Shown: one piece after another, positions 1 to 14,100 of the stretch
Numbering within the stretch: the stretch's first letter is position 1
How the letters are laid out: each line of letters opens with the position of its first letter
NCBI GenBank assembly: GCA_014607495.2
Contig: CP053153.1
Location: 1 to 64,000 of the forward strand
Length of the DNA stretch: 64,000 bases
Reading direction: 5' to 3'
DNA from: Carposina sasakii
Taxonomy: Eukaryota > Arthropoda > Insecta > Lepidoptera > Carposinidae
Program-made: the position numbers and the translations under genes
The notes under the pieces: model-generated
What the model saw: the letters and a program-made list of their open reading frames with translations, nothing else
The model's database searches: none
Told to the model about the DNA's origin: nothing

Positions 1-2090
1 GGAGCTAGTATGAAACAGTGAGGACCTGGACGTTGTTTCCAACACCATGGGAGATGCTGAAGAATAGAAACGATCCATTTCGCCAAGATTTCGTGAGCAG
101 TTCTAAGAGTTTAAGTTTGGTAAAAACGTAAGGTAAAAATAAATTGGAAAAGAGTTTTTTGCGGACAAAAAAAAAATTGCGAAATAAAAACTGCGCATCT
201 GGTATTCCATTCAGTTATCTGCAAACATTGAAATGGTTGTGCTAGCACATCTATTGTGAAATGCAAAAAAAAATCCATTCATTCTCATTGGTTTTGCAGT
301 TCGTATTCGAATAGAAAAGAACGAGATCTCTAAAGAAAATAAATGGTACAGCGATAAAAACCCAAACATACTCGTACACTTTGCTAAGTATTAATTTCTA
401 ATAATAATAATGGAACTAAAATAGTTGTATTAGATTAATTAATATGTTAGGGCGAAAAAGCGCAATGCAAGGTCTTTTGTTTGGACCATAAAGTTTAGTT
501 ATTATGGTGTGTACCCTTTATGTTTATGACATAAACTATAACTTTACGTAAACTACACGTAATACTACCTCCGAGAGATTCTTATATTTGCTTACCGGAC
601 CATAATCTACTTATAACATCAATTTTATCTTCGACTATTATATAAAATATTCTTCCTCCATTTCGCCGATTCAAAGTAAAAAATATCCGATATTGGCAAT
701 ATCGAATGCGGTCAATAGTTAACTAGCGCTGTGCCGCGGTTTTCCCTGCAGACGTTTAAAAGAGCACCGAAACGTTTGCATTCTATTGATTTTTCACAGT
801 TCTCTCTTTTCAACGTACCATAAAGAAAGGACTTCGGGGAGATACGTTTTCAAGTGTAGTGAGGCCATTTGTAGTGTTTTCGTACAATATTGAAATGGTG
901 TCGTGTGAATTAAAAAAATCTAAGGGATGACTATTTTGCATAGATGAAAAATCAAATTGATTAGATCGTATCGTGTGACAGGGGGTACAAACCGATAACT
1001 TGGCTAACATTTCTCCTATCATTTCTGCCCACTTTTACTTATGCGGGGTTCACTAGAATATCAGCTGCATCTTCTTCTGTGCATGTCGTAAAAGCCGACT
1101 AAGGAATATGTGCGTATTCTGATAGCAACCTATCACGATCATAATCTGGCCGCATTATACCATACTTAGCTGTAGAATATCGTTCGTGATCCTGCAGTTC
1201 TGCACTACTAATTAATAACTACTAGTAATACAACTACTAACTAATTTTGGGAACATAGCCCTATAGATAAACCTTATAATCCATGATTCCAACATAGGCT
1301 ACCAGCCGTTACCCGCGTAAAAGTGGATCATTTTTTTTAAACAAACGCTACCTAGGATCCTCTTCATTGTCCTACTTCAATCTTATACCTGTGATTGTGC
1401 GGTAAAAATATTTGTGTTGCCCGCATCGAAGCTAACCAATACCGCGTTTGAAATTAAATTGGTTGTAACTTTTGGTTCATGGATATCGTAGAATTTGCTA
1501 CATACATATCAGATATCAATCAACTGTTATTTTGTCTTTGAAACATGTATAGTATACCCAGTAGGTACTTACGAGTACATGTCAAAACTTTAATACATAG
1601 TTAATACTCGTAATATCATTTTTTATTGTATGTATGTAGGTATACCACGTATTAGGAATATATTATTTTCCACGCAACTCATTTGCTGTGGAGGTTTTCT
1701 TATGAGGGAATCACAAATATTTATTATGCGCATAATCTCATAACATTTCCGAAAATTGTTTCAAATACTAAGAAAATTTCATTTTTTTTTTGTTTATTCT
1801 CGTCCAAAATAAAAGAAGAATAAAATATTAATACTAAACTCACGTATTTTAAGTTTGAATACCATTTTCTATTCAATATAGAAACTAGAGGGAGGGAGGC
1901 AAAATAAGTAGGTACCTAGTTTATAGAATTCTGAAGCAATATTCAGAATTTTAAAATTATTTTCTAAATCTCGATGTGGTTTCTTTTTCCACGTAAGAGT
2001 TGACGATGACAGCTGACCATCCCATAATCTCACTCACGTACCAACCTAGAATATTCAGGTTCGGTATTATATGTATCTATGTAAAATCTC
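1..2090. other. No recognisable gene
   Basis: AT-rich DNA. The only recognisable piece is around 1075-1210: GTGCATGTCGTAAAAGCCGA and CGTTCGTGATCCTGCAGTTC. It is an old copy of a dispersed repeat that also occurs near 7640-7750, 9410-9460, 16550-16620, 17580-17700, 28800-28960 and 60290-60370. Confidence 0.5.
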
Positions 2091-2097
2091 ATATCAT

Positions 2098-2360
2098 AAT
2101 CGAAATGTTCCTGCCCTTACCCATTATTTATGAGGTCGGTGCAATAGAGTTTCTTTCGAAACTTTCATTGCCAGGGATTTGATGTTTGTTTCACGGCCGG
2201 CTGCCTGCCTGACGCCAACTCTCTTCAGGTATATCTATGTAGTAAGACAATGAAAAAATATTAAAATCAGTACCTTAAATAAATTCAGTGATACTGTCTG
2301 TTTAGTGACTGGGATCGAACTGCCACCTGACTGGAAGGCGCACGTCTTAATATCACCGGT
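2098..2360 (-). mobile_element. tRNA-derived SINE (family A), old copy
   Basis: On the minus strand the head carries a B-box-like GTTCGATCCCAGTCAC and an A-box remnant. The tail is a degraded form of the ...CCATAAATAATGGG.. end seen in the copies at 22692 and 26508. No functional promoter is claimed. Confidence 0.6.
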
Positions 2361-3300
2361 CATATAATACATGAAGATTTGCATACATTACCTACCCTAC
2401 ATTACACACCTGATGTATGATTTTACAAGAGGCCTATCCTATTTTTGAATAGGCGCACCCAAAAGCACCCCGATCTTCCGTATCCTTAACTTCAAAATAA
2501 AATATATATAATCCTGCTCATCAACGTGAATTCCGCACAGGGTTCGAAAGCATGCAAAATAGAGGTCCTGGGGCCAAGTTCAAGACCCCAATAACTGGCT
2601 GTTCGTACGAAATGTGGCCCCAAATGTACCAATTTACCCTTCCGGGTATGCCCCATCTTTGGGAAAAGGCCATTCAATCTCCGTACCCAGAAGGGTCACG
2701 TTATTTTTTAAACGAAACACGTTTATGATGACCCTGTGTTTTTATGTAAATAAATATGTTTCCAATGATGAAAGGCATTTAAATGGATTCCGGAAAATTT
2801 AATTAGTAATCATTTGATTTTTTCTTAAAAAAATATAATTACCGTCTTTGAACAAACGTCGAAACAGATTGTTGCGAAATGTGGAGATATTTTTCCAAAA
2901 TTATATTTTTGTGGCATTTATAGTCAAGATTCATTTCCGGATGTTTTTACCCGACTACTCCAGAAGGAAGGCTAAGTTTCTCAACTGTTAGTATGTATGT
3001 ACGTTAATATGTATATTTCTTTAGCATGCTCTATTAGAGCCTAAACGGTTGTCGCATTTGAACTTGAAAGATATCATTAGATTCGTAGTTGTGAATGACA
3101 CTGGGTCAAAATTTTTACGCCTCTTTTTAAGGCAATAGGCTACAATTTCACTGTCTTTAAAAGTTACGCTACCAATCGAGTTTTTATATAAAGTGCCAAC
3201 CTCTCAGATACCGAGAAATGTAATAAAAGGCCTTACCATTCAATTAAACAATTCCTTATTACCCGCTGAAAACTGCAAATGAAACATCGGTCGAAATAGA
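2361..3300. other. No recognisable feature
   Basis: AT-rich sequence without a convincing exon or repeat match inside the window. Confidence 0.4.
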
Positions 3301-3303
3301 TTA

Positions 3304-3905
3304 TAGTCCGGGAGGTAGCGTTGCATTTTTGATGGTGATTTTAGGCCGATCGATTTTGAGTGCAATTGATAGTTTAGATGAGGACATCAATTGAATTGAG
3401 CGTCAGCAGGCGCACTCAGGGTGGGGCGAGTGGGGAGAGAATGTCAAAAAAAAAGAAGGTTAATGCATACTCGGATTGAATACCTGCTCGGCACATATAA
3501 TCCCCTTGCTGACGATTTTACCCCTATCGATAGATCTGCTGAGGCTTTTTTTTATCATTTATAGCATAAAGAATAACCTGTATCAGTTTCATTCGACCGG
3601 AAATGAAATGAAAATAATTATTTTAATATAGGTATATATAACCTGCTGACGTACAACCCGCCATTTTTCTTCACAGCTGACGGTTTCTATAATTATTATT
3701 ATTGTAAAACTACTGATGTGCAAATTTTCGAATGAACAGAAATAATTTTGGATTATTTTTTTTGACATACTTGAAATTCTCTCCCCACCCTTACTGGAGC
3801 TGCTGACGTTCGAGTTACTCAATGACTATCCATGAAAAGTACGTTATGACATTAATCAATCGACCAGAAATTATTTTGTAAAATGCAACGCTACCTCCCG
3901 GACTA
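3304..3905. mobile_element. PIF/Harbinger-type MITE
   Basis: Terminal inverted repeat TAGTCCGGGAGGTAGCGTTG at 3304 and its reverse complement ending 3905, extending over about 27 bases. Both sides are flanked by TTA (3301-3303, 3906-3908), the TWA target duplication typical of PIF/Harbinger. A second internal inverted pair (GTGGGGAGAGAATGTCAAAA against TTTTTGACAT...CTCTCCCCAC) makes the 602-base element fold back. No transposase. Confidence 0.75.
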
Positions 3906-3908
3906 TTA

Positions 3909-4800
3909 ACTAACCAAGTCGATCTCAGTACATTTTACAGAGGAAAAATCTTAAACCTGTTTAGCCCGACTGTAGGTAATTGCGTCTGAGTTGCCAGAAA
4001 TAGCTCGCGCTTCTTTTTAATTTTCCTGCTGAAGATTACTTCAATTCCCCCGTTGAATAAATGAGGAGTGTTGCACTATGTACCTTCTGCCATCTTTTTG
4101 TAATTTATTTTAGTGCTGCGGAAGAGGTTGTCGGTAAGATCCGAGCGCCGCCGTTAACGTTAAAGGTTAAGTAAACTAGTGAGAAAATCTTGAGAATACA
4201 AAATGAAAGTAGTTTCTAACTAACTAACTAGCTTTCCTATTTATCTATGACTCTTTGAATAAGTCTATTTGGTCTTCTGTGCACACAATTAAAACACAAA
4301 CCTTTCGTTATAGTTTCTCGTGTAGCTTCATTAATATAGTATATTAATTTAAAACTATATTAAAACCAGTTAACGACATCGGTTTCTTTAATACAACAAC
4401 TATGTTTTATGATATTTTTGTCAAAAAATCTATTTTCATGTGTCTTTTCAAAGCGATATTGTCACTTAATGTAGTGTGAAATAGTATTTGTAAGAGCGGA
4501 TTTACGCTCGAGTTAATATCGTGTCTAACTCACTTATACTGGATTATTTCTTTCAATGAACACATGCACGGTTTTATGCATTATTAATATTGATGTTTCC
4601 TTCCATTATCAATAAAAAAAATATATTAAAAACAAGTTACAAAACCAATATAGGCACTAAATTCTATCCTAGATATTTTGTGCACAACGAATTCACAAGT
4701 AAATTTTTATTGTTTCATATTTTTATCTAGTTCTCCTAATTAATTAATAATTTAGCTATCAGAGGATCCTTCGGTGCACGAGTCAGACTTTCACTAGATA
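3909..4800. other. No recognisable feature, 3' flank of the peroxidase-like gene
   Basis: AT-rich. I see no exon and no repeat shared with the rest of the window. Confidence 0.4.
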
Positions 4801-4806
4801 GGTCGT

Positions 4807-4812
4807 TTTATT
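4807..4812 (-). terminator. Polyadenylation signal AATAAA of the peroxidase-like gene
   Basis: AATAAA on the minus strand, about 110 bases past the exon 12 stop. In an AT-rich sequence this could occur by chance. Confidence 0.4.
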
Positions 4813-4920
4813 TCTAACTTTATACATTTACATAATACAGTTTAATCTTCAATCAGATACTCGTGCCTAAATGACCTACACTCTATATTCTTTTCTTTCA
4901 CTTCAGCCATAGATAAAAGA

Positions 4921-5170
4921 CTATCGAAGAAGCGACGTAGTCCATATTACGGATTCCATACCCTGTTTCCCGGAATATTCGCTTTGCTGTGACACCTGGC
5001 TCTGTTTACTCGGCCACTCCTGTGTTTCATGTACATACTTTGCGGTCGGGACGACTGATAAGTCTCCTTGTATTATTGTGATCATAACCATTTCGATAGT
5101 CAATACAGCTGTGATCCTGCCATTTTGTGAGGTCCAAACTTGATATGTTGAGCAGGGTACCGGGGAGTTC
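4921..5170 (-). CDS. Peroxidase-like gene exon 12, C-terminal tail and stop
   Basis: GTTTTCACAG acceptor. In phase 2 the exon starts [13 protein letters not shown], matching the 'RN.pv.C' end of the peroxidase domain, followed by a Gln/Ser-rich tail ([20 protein letters not shown]) and TAG at 4921-4923. The tail resembles nothing I know. An AATAAA lies 109 bases downstream. Confidence 0.7.
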
Positions 5171-8100
5171 CTGTGAAAACAATTATATATTAGTCGTAGG
5201 TATACTTACAAAAAATATTGCTTCTATGCTGCTCTGGGAGTGAAAAAAAAACAATAAATACAGCTGCTTCTCTTCCGGGCTTACTGTTACAAGTCAGTAG
5301 AGGGAAAAAGAGGGTCTTAGTGTTTTGTAGGCGATAGGCTGACCACCTGTCACTACAACCGAACTTGTACATCTCAACTATACCCTCAAAATTGGTCAGA
5401 AGTGGCACCATGTGGTCCTACCGGCCCTTGGTGCTCTGCCTACCCCGTAAGGGATAAAGGCGTGATTATATGTATGTATGTATGTTTAAACGCCTAAGTT
5501 TGGAAGTATGGATGGATGTCTGTTACTCTTTCACGTAAAAACAGCTGGAGCGATTTTTAATCAAATTTGGTATGGAATTAGCTGATACCTTGGATTAACA
5601 CATAAGCTACTGGCTACTTTTTATCCTGGGAAAATATTTTTATCCTGGATAATTTCGACATTTTGTTTTTTCTGCAGTCAATATCAATGTACACTGCGTC
5701 GATAAACATTTTTGTCGTTTATACAGAAATGTTATAAACATTTTACAAAAAATTCATTGCTGGTTTCACCAACTGTTTTTTTACGAATTTCTAGTAAATA
5801 AATTTGTATTAGGCGTTACAATTCGGAAGTTCAAACATTCACTATGGGTGCGCGCCACCACCGGGCCCTACACCCTCCACTGACCCTCGGATCTGATAAC
5901 TCATAATTGCGACAACAGGCACTTGCACTAACTACAATCGCCATGAATAACTACAATCCGCTATTGAACTCATTGGCTAGAATAAATAAATAAACAGTAA
6001 CCTAGAATGTAGTGGCTTGTCAAGTCATAACAATTTTTGTTTTGTGGGCAATGGAATATGTTGTCCATACATCCTTGTTTTCTTTACTAATTTATCAATA
6101 TTTTGGTGAATTTTTGAATTTTTTCATTTAAATTTAAACTAATTCACCAATACTATTTGGTTGTGTGCACAAATAGTATATATTTATTTGAAATATAAAT
6201 AATGGTGGGTAATTATTTATATATTTTTAATACTTAGTAGAGGGTAGTTAATTCTGTGTAAGTAATGTGTTGGGTTTTAGAGGTTCATAGTAATTAGTGG
6301 TTTACTAATTTACTAATTTCTATAATCCTGAGGATGCCACGGTTGTTGGCGAAACATATGTAGATTATTTATCTAGTTTTGATTTCGGAATGGTGCAATG
6401 TATCGTCTTGCATTCTAGGTGCTCGGGTCTGGTTTCTCATGGCGATTGTAGTTAGTGCAAGTGCCTGTTGTCGCAATTATGAGTTATCAGATCCGAGAGT
6501 CAGTGGAGGGTGTAGGGCCGGTGGTGGGCGCAACCATTAGTGAATTTCTAGTACTTAAAGTTACTTCAAAAAGTTTGTAAAAACCAACTGCATTCGTATA
6601 GTTACAAAACAGTTTGAATTATCCAATAGTACCGAACTATTCAGTGTACTGTTTGCAAACTTAGCTCCGTAGCGTTGTTTGGTTTGCATTATTACGTATC
6701 TATGTTATTGTAAGTTACGTAAATTTTGCATTTAGTTTCATACCTATACTTACTGCATTATTATAATCTAGAAATTTCATCTTAAAAGAATACTGGATGG
6801 TACTTAATGATAGATATATCTGTTAAACCGTATCTATCTTTGAAAAATTAGAAAATTAACTTAATAGAAATAAACAGAATCAAAATCATTGAGTGAGAAA
6901 ATTTCTATTTTACTGGACTGTGAATAAAATATATTTTAGAGACCAATAGGAAATGACTATTTCAAGCCATATCTAATCTTATTACATCTTAGCCTTGTGG
7001 CCTAGATATCTTTTAGTGCCATTTCTTTATTTACCTTGGTCCAACATTGAGCAGTGCCAGCGGTTGGATAGATTTGAATGCCTCTACGTTGTCGCATACA
7101 ATGCGTGCCATGCTGGTTTTTCTGATTTCATGAAGTTGGGCTGTAAGTTATTGTATTCAGTTATCTAAAGGTTTCTCTAGTTAGGTATACAGGGTGATTT
7201 TTGGTCGTCAACGTTCCCGAAAACTACGGAATCTCCTCATCATCACGATCATTTTTCTCCATGGAAGCATACCGGGAAGTGTCTGGTTCCAAAATATTAG
7301 GGTCCAAAGTTGAGTAAATAGACTGCGTTTTTTCATAAATGCACATAGACGCGCATAGCAGGATTTTTTTACGAAAAATAATTAATATCTGTCTATAAAA
7401 AAACTAACATAAACACTAGACACTATAAATTTCGCACGATCAAGGAATGTAAATATTTTTTTCAAAAAAAAAAATTTTTTCCCAGCATTATTTTTGGCAT
7501 AAACTTACTTTATTTCATGTATAGAATACGTACCCTTCGTTAAAGGTGGCACAAAAAAAACATCCTGTATGTACATGTAGAAGACGGTACGTGAAGGGAA
7601 ATCTATAAATAACTTACGAGAAAACTACCTATGTTAGATTTCTATCTCCCGTGATGAGCTAGCAACTTGTCACAGATAATAAAAATTGGACCCCCGCTTT
7701 GCTAAACGTGGCTGTAAGAATATCCTTCGTGATCCTGTAGTTTTGGCTACCTAATTTGAACATAGCCGCGTGAATATACGGGGTGGAAGTGACAGCAAGG
7801 CAGGTACTACTCAGGTACTTCAGTATTTCAATATTTGCCTGGCTGTCATACACACCCTGTATATATAAGTATGCCTAACTAACCTATCTCATATAGCAAG
7901 AACCTCGATCATTCTGGAACCTTCCAGTATCAAACCACTACATACTTTTGACCAAACCGATCAACCTATACATAATTGAGCTGAAACTGTGAACTTTTAT
8001 ATCATTGTCTCTCGTTTGAAATTGGAGTTGTAAAAAAGTGCATCGAGCAGACAGTTTGAAGCGCTCGTAATTTGAATCCGATTGGATGCGAATACAGAAC

Positions 8101-11100
8101 GCTGTGTGTTTTAGCCAGCATTTATACATCATATAGGGTGTTTTTTTTTTGTTGCCACCCTGAACGAAGGGTACGTACTCTGTACATCAAATAAAGTAAG
8201 TTTATGCCAAAAAAATGTGGGAAAACGATGTAAATTTTTTTGATTTTTTAAAATTACTTGATCGGGTGAAATTTATAGTGTCCAGTGTTTATGCTAGTTT
8301 TTTCATAGACAGATATTAATTATTACTCGTGTAAAAGTCTTGCTAAACGCGTCAATGTGCATTTATGCAGAAAAACGCAGTATGCTTCTATGGAGAAAAA
8401 TATTCATGATGATGAGGAGATTCCGTAATTTTCGGGAACGTTGACGACCAAAAATCATCCTGTATTGACTTTTTGTGTCTATTGTGATTTATATCATGCT
8501 GAAACCATTAATACGTTTCACTTTGAACAAAACTTTTGCAATTCGTTTTTATTGTGTCAGATCGATTGATTAGGTTCACAAAAAATCATACTATTGTTTT
8601 GTACGAGCTCGTGCACGATGAGATTTGGGCGTGCCAAACATTCAGGCCAAAATTTAAAAAAATTCTACTGATTGCATATTTACCTATATTAAAGCTGTGC
8701 ATCTGGTCGCCTCTTTCAAACCAGAAGCGGTCACCAAACCGGAACACCTGTAGCTGTTTAGCTATGATGCAGAACAGGGTTGGAGTCACGAAGGTGCCTT
8801 TGATGAGGTTCTCGCTGATGATGCCCGCTAGGAGATCCACGTCTGATATGTCTTCGTACAACTGCTTTAGTGCTTCAATTTCTAAAATAAATTAAATGTC
8901 TTTAACTTGCCTCCATTTTCCTCTCGTGGACGTATTGTCGTCTGCGTAGTGGTATAGTATGCATAGTAGTAATAAGTATAGAGAAATAAATAAGGTTTAA
9001 CTAACAGTTACGTTCGTAACGTTCATGCCAGTAACGTTCGTTTTGAAACTTTTTGGTTACGCCTAAACTTTAATGTTAACAATACAAAGTTGAAATCTCA
9101 CCTCAATTTCCATAACATCTATAAAATCCTCAAACTTCTTAGCTGCTTTCAACCCACAAAGGTGTCTGTAGTCATTGTATCCACGCACACCGAGGTCTCT
9201 TCCCGTCTGAATGTCTATAGCACCTAGGTCATGAGCTTTTTACTATTTCTCCATAAAACTTTTGAGAAATCTGGAAAAGGATTTTTTTTTCTTTTTTGCG
9301 GTACCTACTTAACGATAAGAGGGCATAGAAAAGATTAACTAAAGATCTCAGGTGCGGTCTCTAGGGCCATGAGCTAACTACTACTGATATTTTACATCTG
9401 CCCCTGCTATGCTAAACGTGGTTGCATGACCTCCTTCATGATCCTGCAGTTCTAGCTAGCCCATTTTGCAAATTCAACCGTGTATATAAATAATATTTTG
9501 CTTAACAAGTGAGTATTTGCAGAAATGTAACAGATAACGCACTGTGCTCAATTTCAAAAGCCTAGCCAGTAAAATTGATCTTTAAAGTCTAATTGACGTT
9601 CTGACAATTCCAGCCCAATTTGCCAATACTAGGCGTTACTCCGCTTTGTGCTGAATTATGGTTTGCTCGGCGAAGTTAAGCCGCTTTTGAAACTAGTTCG
9701 CTCCATAAAGGAAAAGCGAAGAGGAGCAGTATGGTGAGTAGTTTACAATTCGAATTTGTTCGCCATATAGCAGCCAATTACATTATAGCGTAATAACGTT
9801 GTTTAGGCCTAGTCCAGGGCCAAAACTTTATTAAAAAATAAAAGATTTTGACAATCAATTCAGTCAGAAAATTGCTCTGCGAGAGCTAGGTCGTTCCACC
9901 ATAAATAAATTCAACCAAAATACTAAGTGCGACATATCCGTCCCGGGACGTGGACAAGAGGAGGCTGCAGCAGTTTGGAAAGGTATGTTTAGACAAAAAA
10001 GGGTACATATAGTGGTCTGATTAATGCATCTCGCCTCTTTGTCTCTCCTTTATGAAGCCTCTAGGTGTAACTAAATGATACCTACAATATTAGAACGATT
10101 TCACAATAGTTAAGTAATAATAGATAGTAATATTACGTATCTCACCTCAGGATCTAAAATGTCGTCTATCTTAGAAGCGTACTGTGTGAAGGTACCGCGG
10201 TTGATTTCCTCAAAATTCGTGTCTTGTTCGATAAGAGCGGGCCTGTAGAGGGTGTCGCTGAGAGAAAATTCTCCCACGTAGTGGAATTTCTCACCGTATC
10301 TCCTAAGCAAAAATGGGAGTAATTTATGTATAAAAGTTTGGACATTAAAAATTCCAGACGTTTACGAATAGTACGTGAAAAATTTAATTTCCACATTCAG
10401 CGGTGAGAAATTATTTTTTTGTTCTTTAATTTCATGAAGTCATAACTTTAATTACGATAAACTTACACTTTAATTATTATTTATTCGTATTCTATGAGAT
10501 ATTTTATAATAGTTGTATATTATTCTAATTTTAATATTGTAACGTTATTCTATAAGAGCTGTATGTTATACGAGGAAATTCCTAAAAATACTCACTTGAT
10601 CCTTCCATCCAAAATAGTATTGTAGTACCTCATAGCAATTTCATACTCCGCATACACGAGTGGGACCACTGTCTCGTCATAAGCTGTCACATGCTCAACC
10701 TGATTCGATATCAGGCCGTAGTGTAACATATTGCTTTGTCCTATAAGATTCAATAAAACAAAGGATATAGGAAAACGCTTACAACCTGGAAATACTTACC
10801 GAGTTAACGATATCCCCTATACTCGTACATACTTACACCAAAAGATATTATGGGTTCAAATGAACCCATAATATCTTATACTAAGTGTGATACATGATGA
10901 TGAACTCCGACCGTATTTCGGCCAAGGCGACCAATTTCTACGGAGATTGGCCAGGCACGCAGGAGATATTATAGTGCACAAGTGTGTGCGCAAATACAGA
11001 TGCACTCTCTATTCCGTTACTCTAATAGTCCGATGGGACGGAAAGCCGACACGACCGGAGAGACATCAGGCACAGGACCAACGGTTTTACGTGATTTCGA

Positions 11101-14100
11101 GGCACGAGCTAAGTGACAATTTTACAATATTAAAATCTGTACATGAAATAATTTCATTGGTACAGGCCCGTGACTGGGATCGAACTTACGCCTCCTGCTT
11201 GAAAGGTGCACGTCTTAACCACTGAGCTATCACCGCTTATACTTATATTACTAAGGTAATTATATCATAACTAGCGACTGCCAACTAATTTGTCCGCGTG
11301 AAAGAGCATTACACCCATGCGAAACCAGGGCGTGTCCCTAGTTACCTACCTATATATAATATAAATATAAACCTTCCTCTTGAATAACTCTATCTATTTA
11401 AATTAATTACTCTATTGTACCATCTTTTGAGCAAATAAATAATCATTTTATTTTAAAAAACCGCATCTAAATCCGTTGTGTAGTTTGAAAGATCTAAGCA
11501 TACATAGGGACACATAGACAGCGGGAAGCAACTTTGTTCTATACTATGTTAAGATTATTATACGTAATTTTTTTATTATTATTATTCACACACTACGCAA
11601 CACATTATTTTCTGTTTTTACTTATGAGTGGGTAATTATAGCGTATTTTAAAATATTTAAGACGTACCTATTTTCATTTTAGTGATATTTAAAAGTAACT
11701 AAATATTACTACTCCGATATTTCATCATTTTACCTTTCAAAACACTTCGGGGAATAGAAAGCATAAAACAGAGATTTTCTTACCCAACAAACTAGGTAGA
11801 AGCTCATACATAAATATGCTGGAAGCGGTAGCAATGTTGATTTGACGGGCCATTTTGAACAAACGGTCGTCTTTCCAACAAGGGTTGATTTTATGTAGAG
11901 CAGCGGCCAAGCGATTGTGTTCCCTCATGAAGAATATCGTAAATGTGGTTGTTCTGAGGTCGTAATTGCCAACTTCAGGGAAACCTGCATCGGAAAACAT
12001 TTTATAAATCTTCTTTATATTACGGTCCAGATTATTTCGTTTCCTTTATGTAGCTAGCTGTAGCAAAAATACTATTTCTGTATGAACACATTTTTTAATT
12101 TTTTATCAGCTACGGGTTGTTTCGCAAAGTTACGGGCAATGTTTACCCCACCCTTTTTTATTTTAACATGATGTTTATCTTAGATGATTATGATGAAGGT
12201 GAGGATAAGTAAGATACATCTAGTTCTAATCCGCATCACACTTACATTTACAGTAATATTATTTCTTTGCTTACACTCTTTGTTGCCTACCTAGTCTCGT
12301 GTTACTAGAAAGGTAAATCATTTTAGAGCACCTTAAAATAAAGTGTATTGTGCAATTTTGCGTATAAACCGTGAACAAGATGACAGAGAAAGAGATAAGA
12401 AATTATTTTCTAAAGTAATTATACCCACTAACTAAGTAGGAGTTTATTGCAGACGATAACAACAAGGTACAGAGTAACACTTCCTCGCGATGTTTATGAT
12501 TTGTGTAAACAACATCACAGTTCCATTAGAAATGTTATCAGACGCAATAATCACTAACAGTTCAACGGTGCTAAACTCAATGTAGCAATAAATTACTTTT
12601 ATTTTAAAATTACAATAGAGACAATTTTTTAATGGTCATAAAGAATAATTGTTTGATTCAACTATTTGTTGAAAGGACGAAAAAAGTTAAGAACATATAT
12701 GTACAACCAATCCGCATTACAAGCGTGGTGACTTGGTAGTGACTATAGATAAAAATCTCTTATACTCGTAACTCTGTGGCGTGCTTTGGAGAAGGCCTAT
12801 TTCCAGTAGTGAACTGCAATAGAATATCAAAAAGAAAACGGCAAAGCCGTGCGATGTGATGAACATTTGATATCTTGACAAATATTTAGGTGCTATTTAT
12901 ATAACCATAATTACAACCCACTGGTATTATAGGTAAGTACGAGTATGTTTATCTTTCTAGAGGTACCTAAGATTCAGACTATGTGTGAAATATTTATTTT
13001 CTGAAACATTATCCATGATGTTTGGACAAAAAGTAATGGCTTTACCTTCTTACTTACCAAATCTGTAGCAAGTAGATTCGTTAGCCTTATTCTGGAAGCA
13101 AGGCTCATAATCTCTCAAAGTTGCATTCCTATTATAATCCGTAAGGTTTGCTAATGGGACATATCTTCCGTCTCTATTCTCCATACGGAGAAGTCCATGT
13201 TCGTACTCTCTCACATTATGTAGAGCTTCTTCATCGACGCCGTAAATTGTTGACAAATCCAATAATGGTGTCTGATAATTAATCTGAAAGGAAATAGTAT
13301 GCTAATTTTCAGGTAAAAAATAATCATTTTTAAGTACTTGATGAAGTACATATTCACATGGCTGAGTTCCTAAAATGGGGTAGCCAGAGAGAGCTACAGG
13401 ATCAGAAAGGAGATCCTTACAGCGGTTTATGAGGTATAAGTACTGGTAATTTGAGTTTGAGAAAAAAATTATTTTTTTGCAATTTTCTATTTAAATAAGA
13501 ATAATGAACTGAATAGGGAACAGAAGGAATGAAAGCATGAAGCTAGAATCGAGCATCGTTAGCAAATAAGAGGGAACGCGCAAGTCACAGCGATCTTCTA
13601 TCTTCAGCGTGAATAAAAACTTAATAATAGGGGAGGTCTATAAATAGAAGAAGCCAGTGCCGTTCAGGATGTGTAATGTCCGTATATTCAAAGTACCGAG
13701 TACATTTTCCTTGTTAGCGGTCGGAGGGCATCCAACGCTACGCTTCCGTTATACAGCACAATTTTTATATGTCAACAACGTGAAGTAGACGGCTGTCTTT
13801 TAGTTTGCCTATGGCCGCTGCGCCTTCGTGCCGGTGATATTATTACTACACCGCTATCCTAACATACTACATAAGTTCACGTATCTGGGAGTCTACTCTG
13901 AAATGCCGCTTTCGAATCTTTCAGTCCGACCGAAGCCCGACCGAATCGAAGCCTTTGACAGCCTTTGACCCTACTACGAAATTGCTTCGGATTCATTCAT
14001 CTGAGTTCACAACTCATTCGGAACCATAGAGAATAATTCACAATGACTAATATTATAAGCTTTCTATTATCTAGCCTTATACCTGTCAAATAGAGTTCGA

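Noticed and set aside
5027..5170. Alternative reading of the last peroxidase exon giving LDLTKW
   Set aside because: It looked like a C-terminal family word, but the phase left by exon 11 demands the other frame, which gives the family motif NSPVPC.
8536..8895. 119-codon plus-strand frame over peroxidase exon 10
   Set aside because: Complementary-strand shadow of a well-supported exon.
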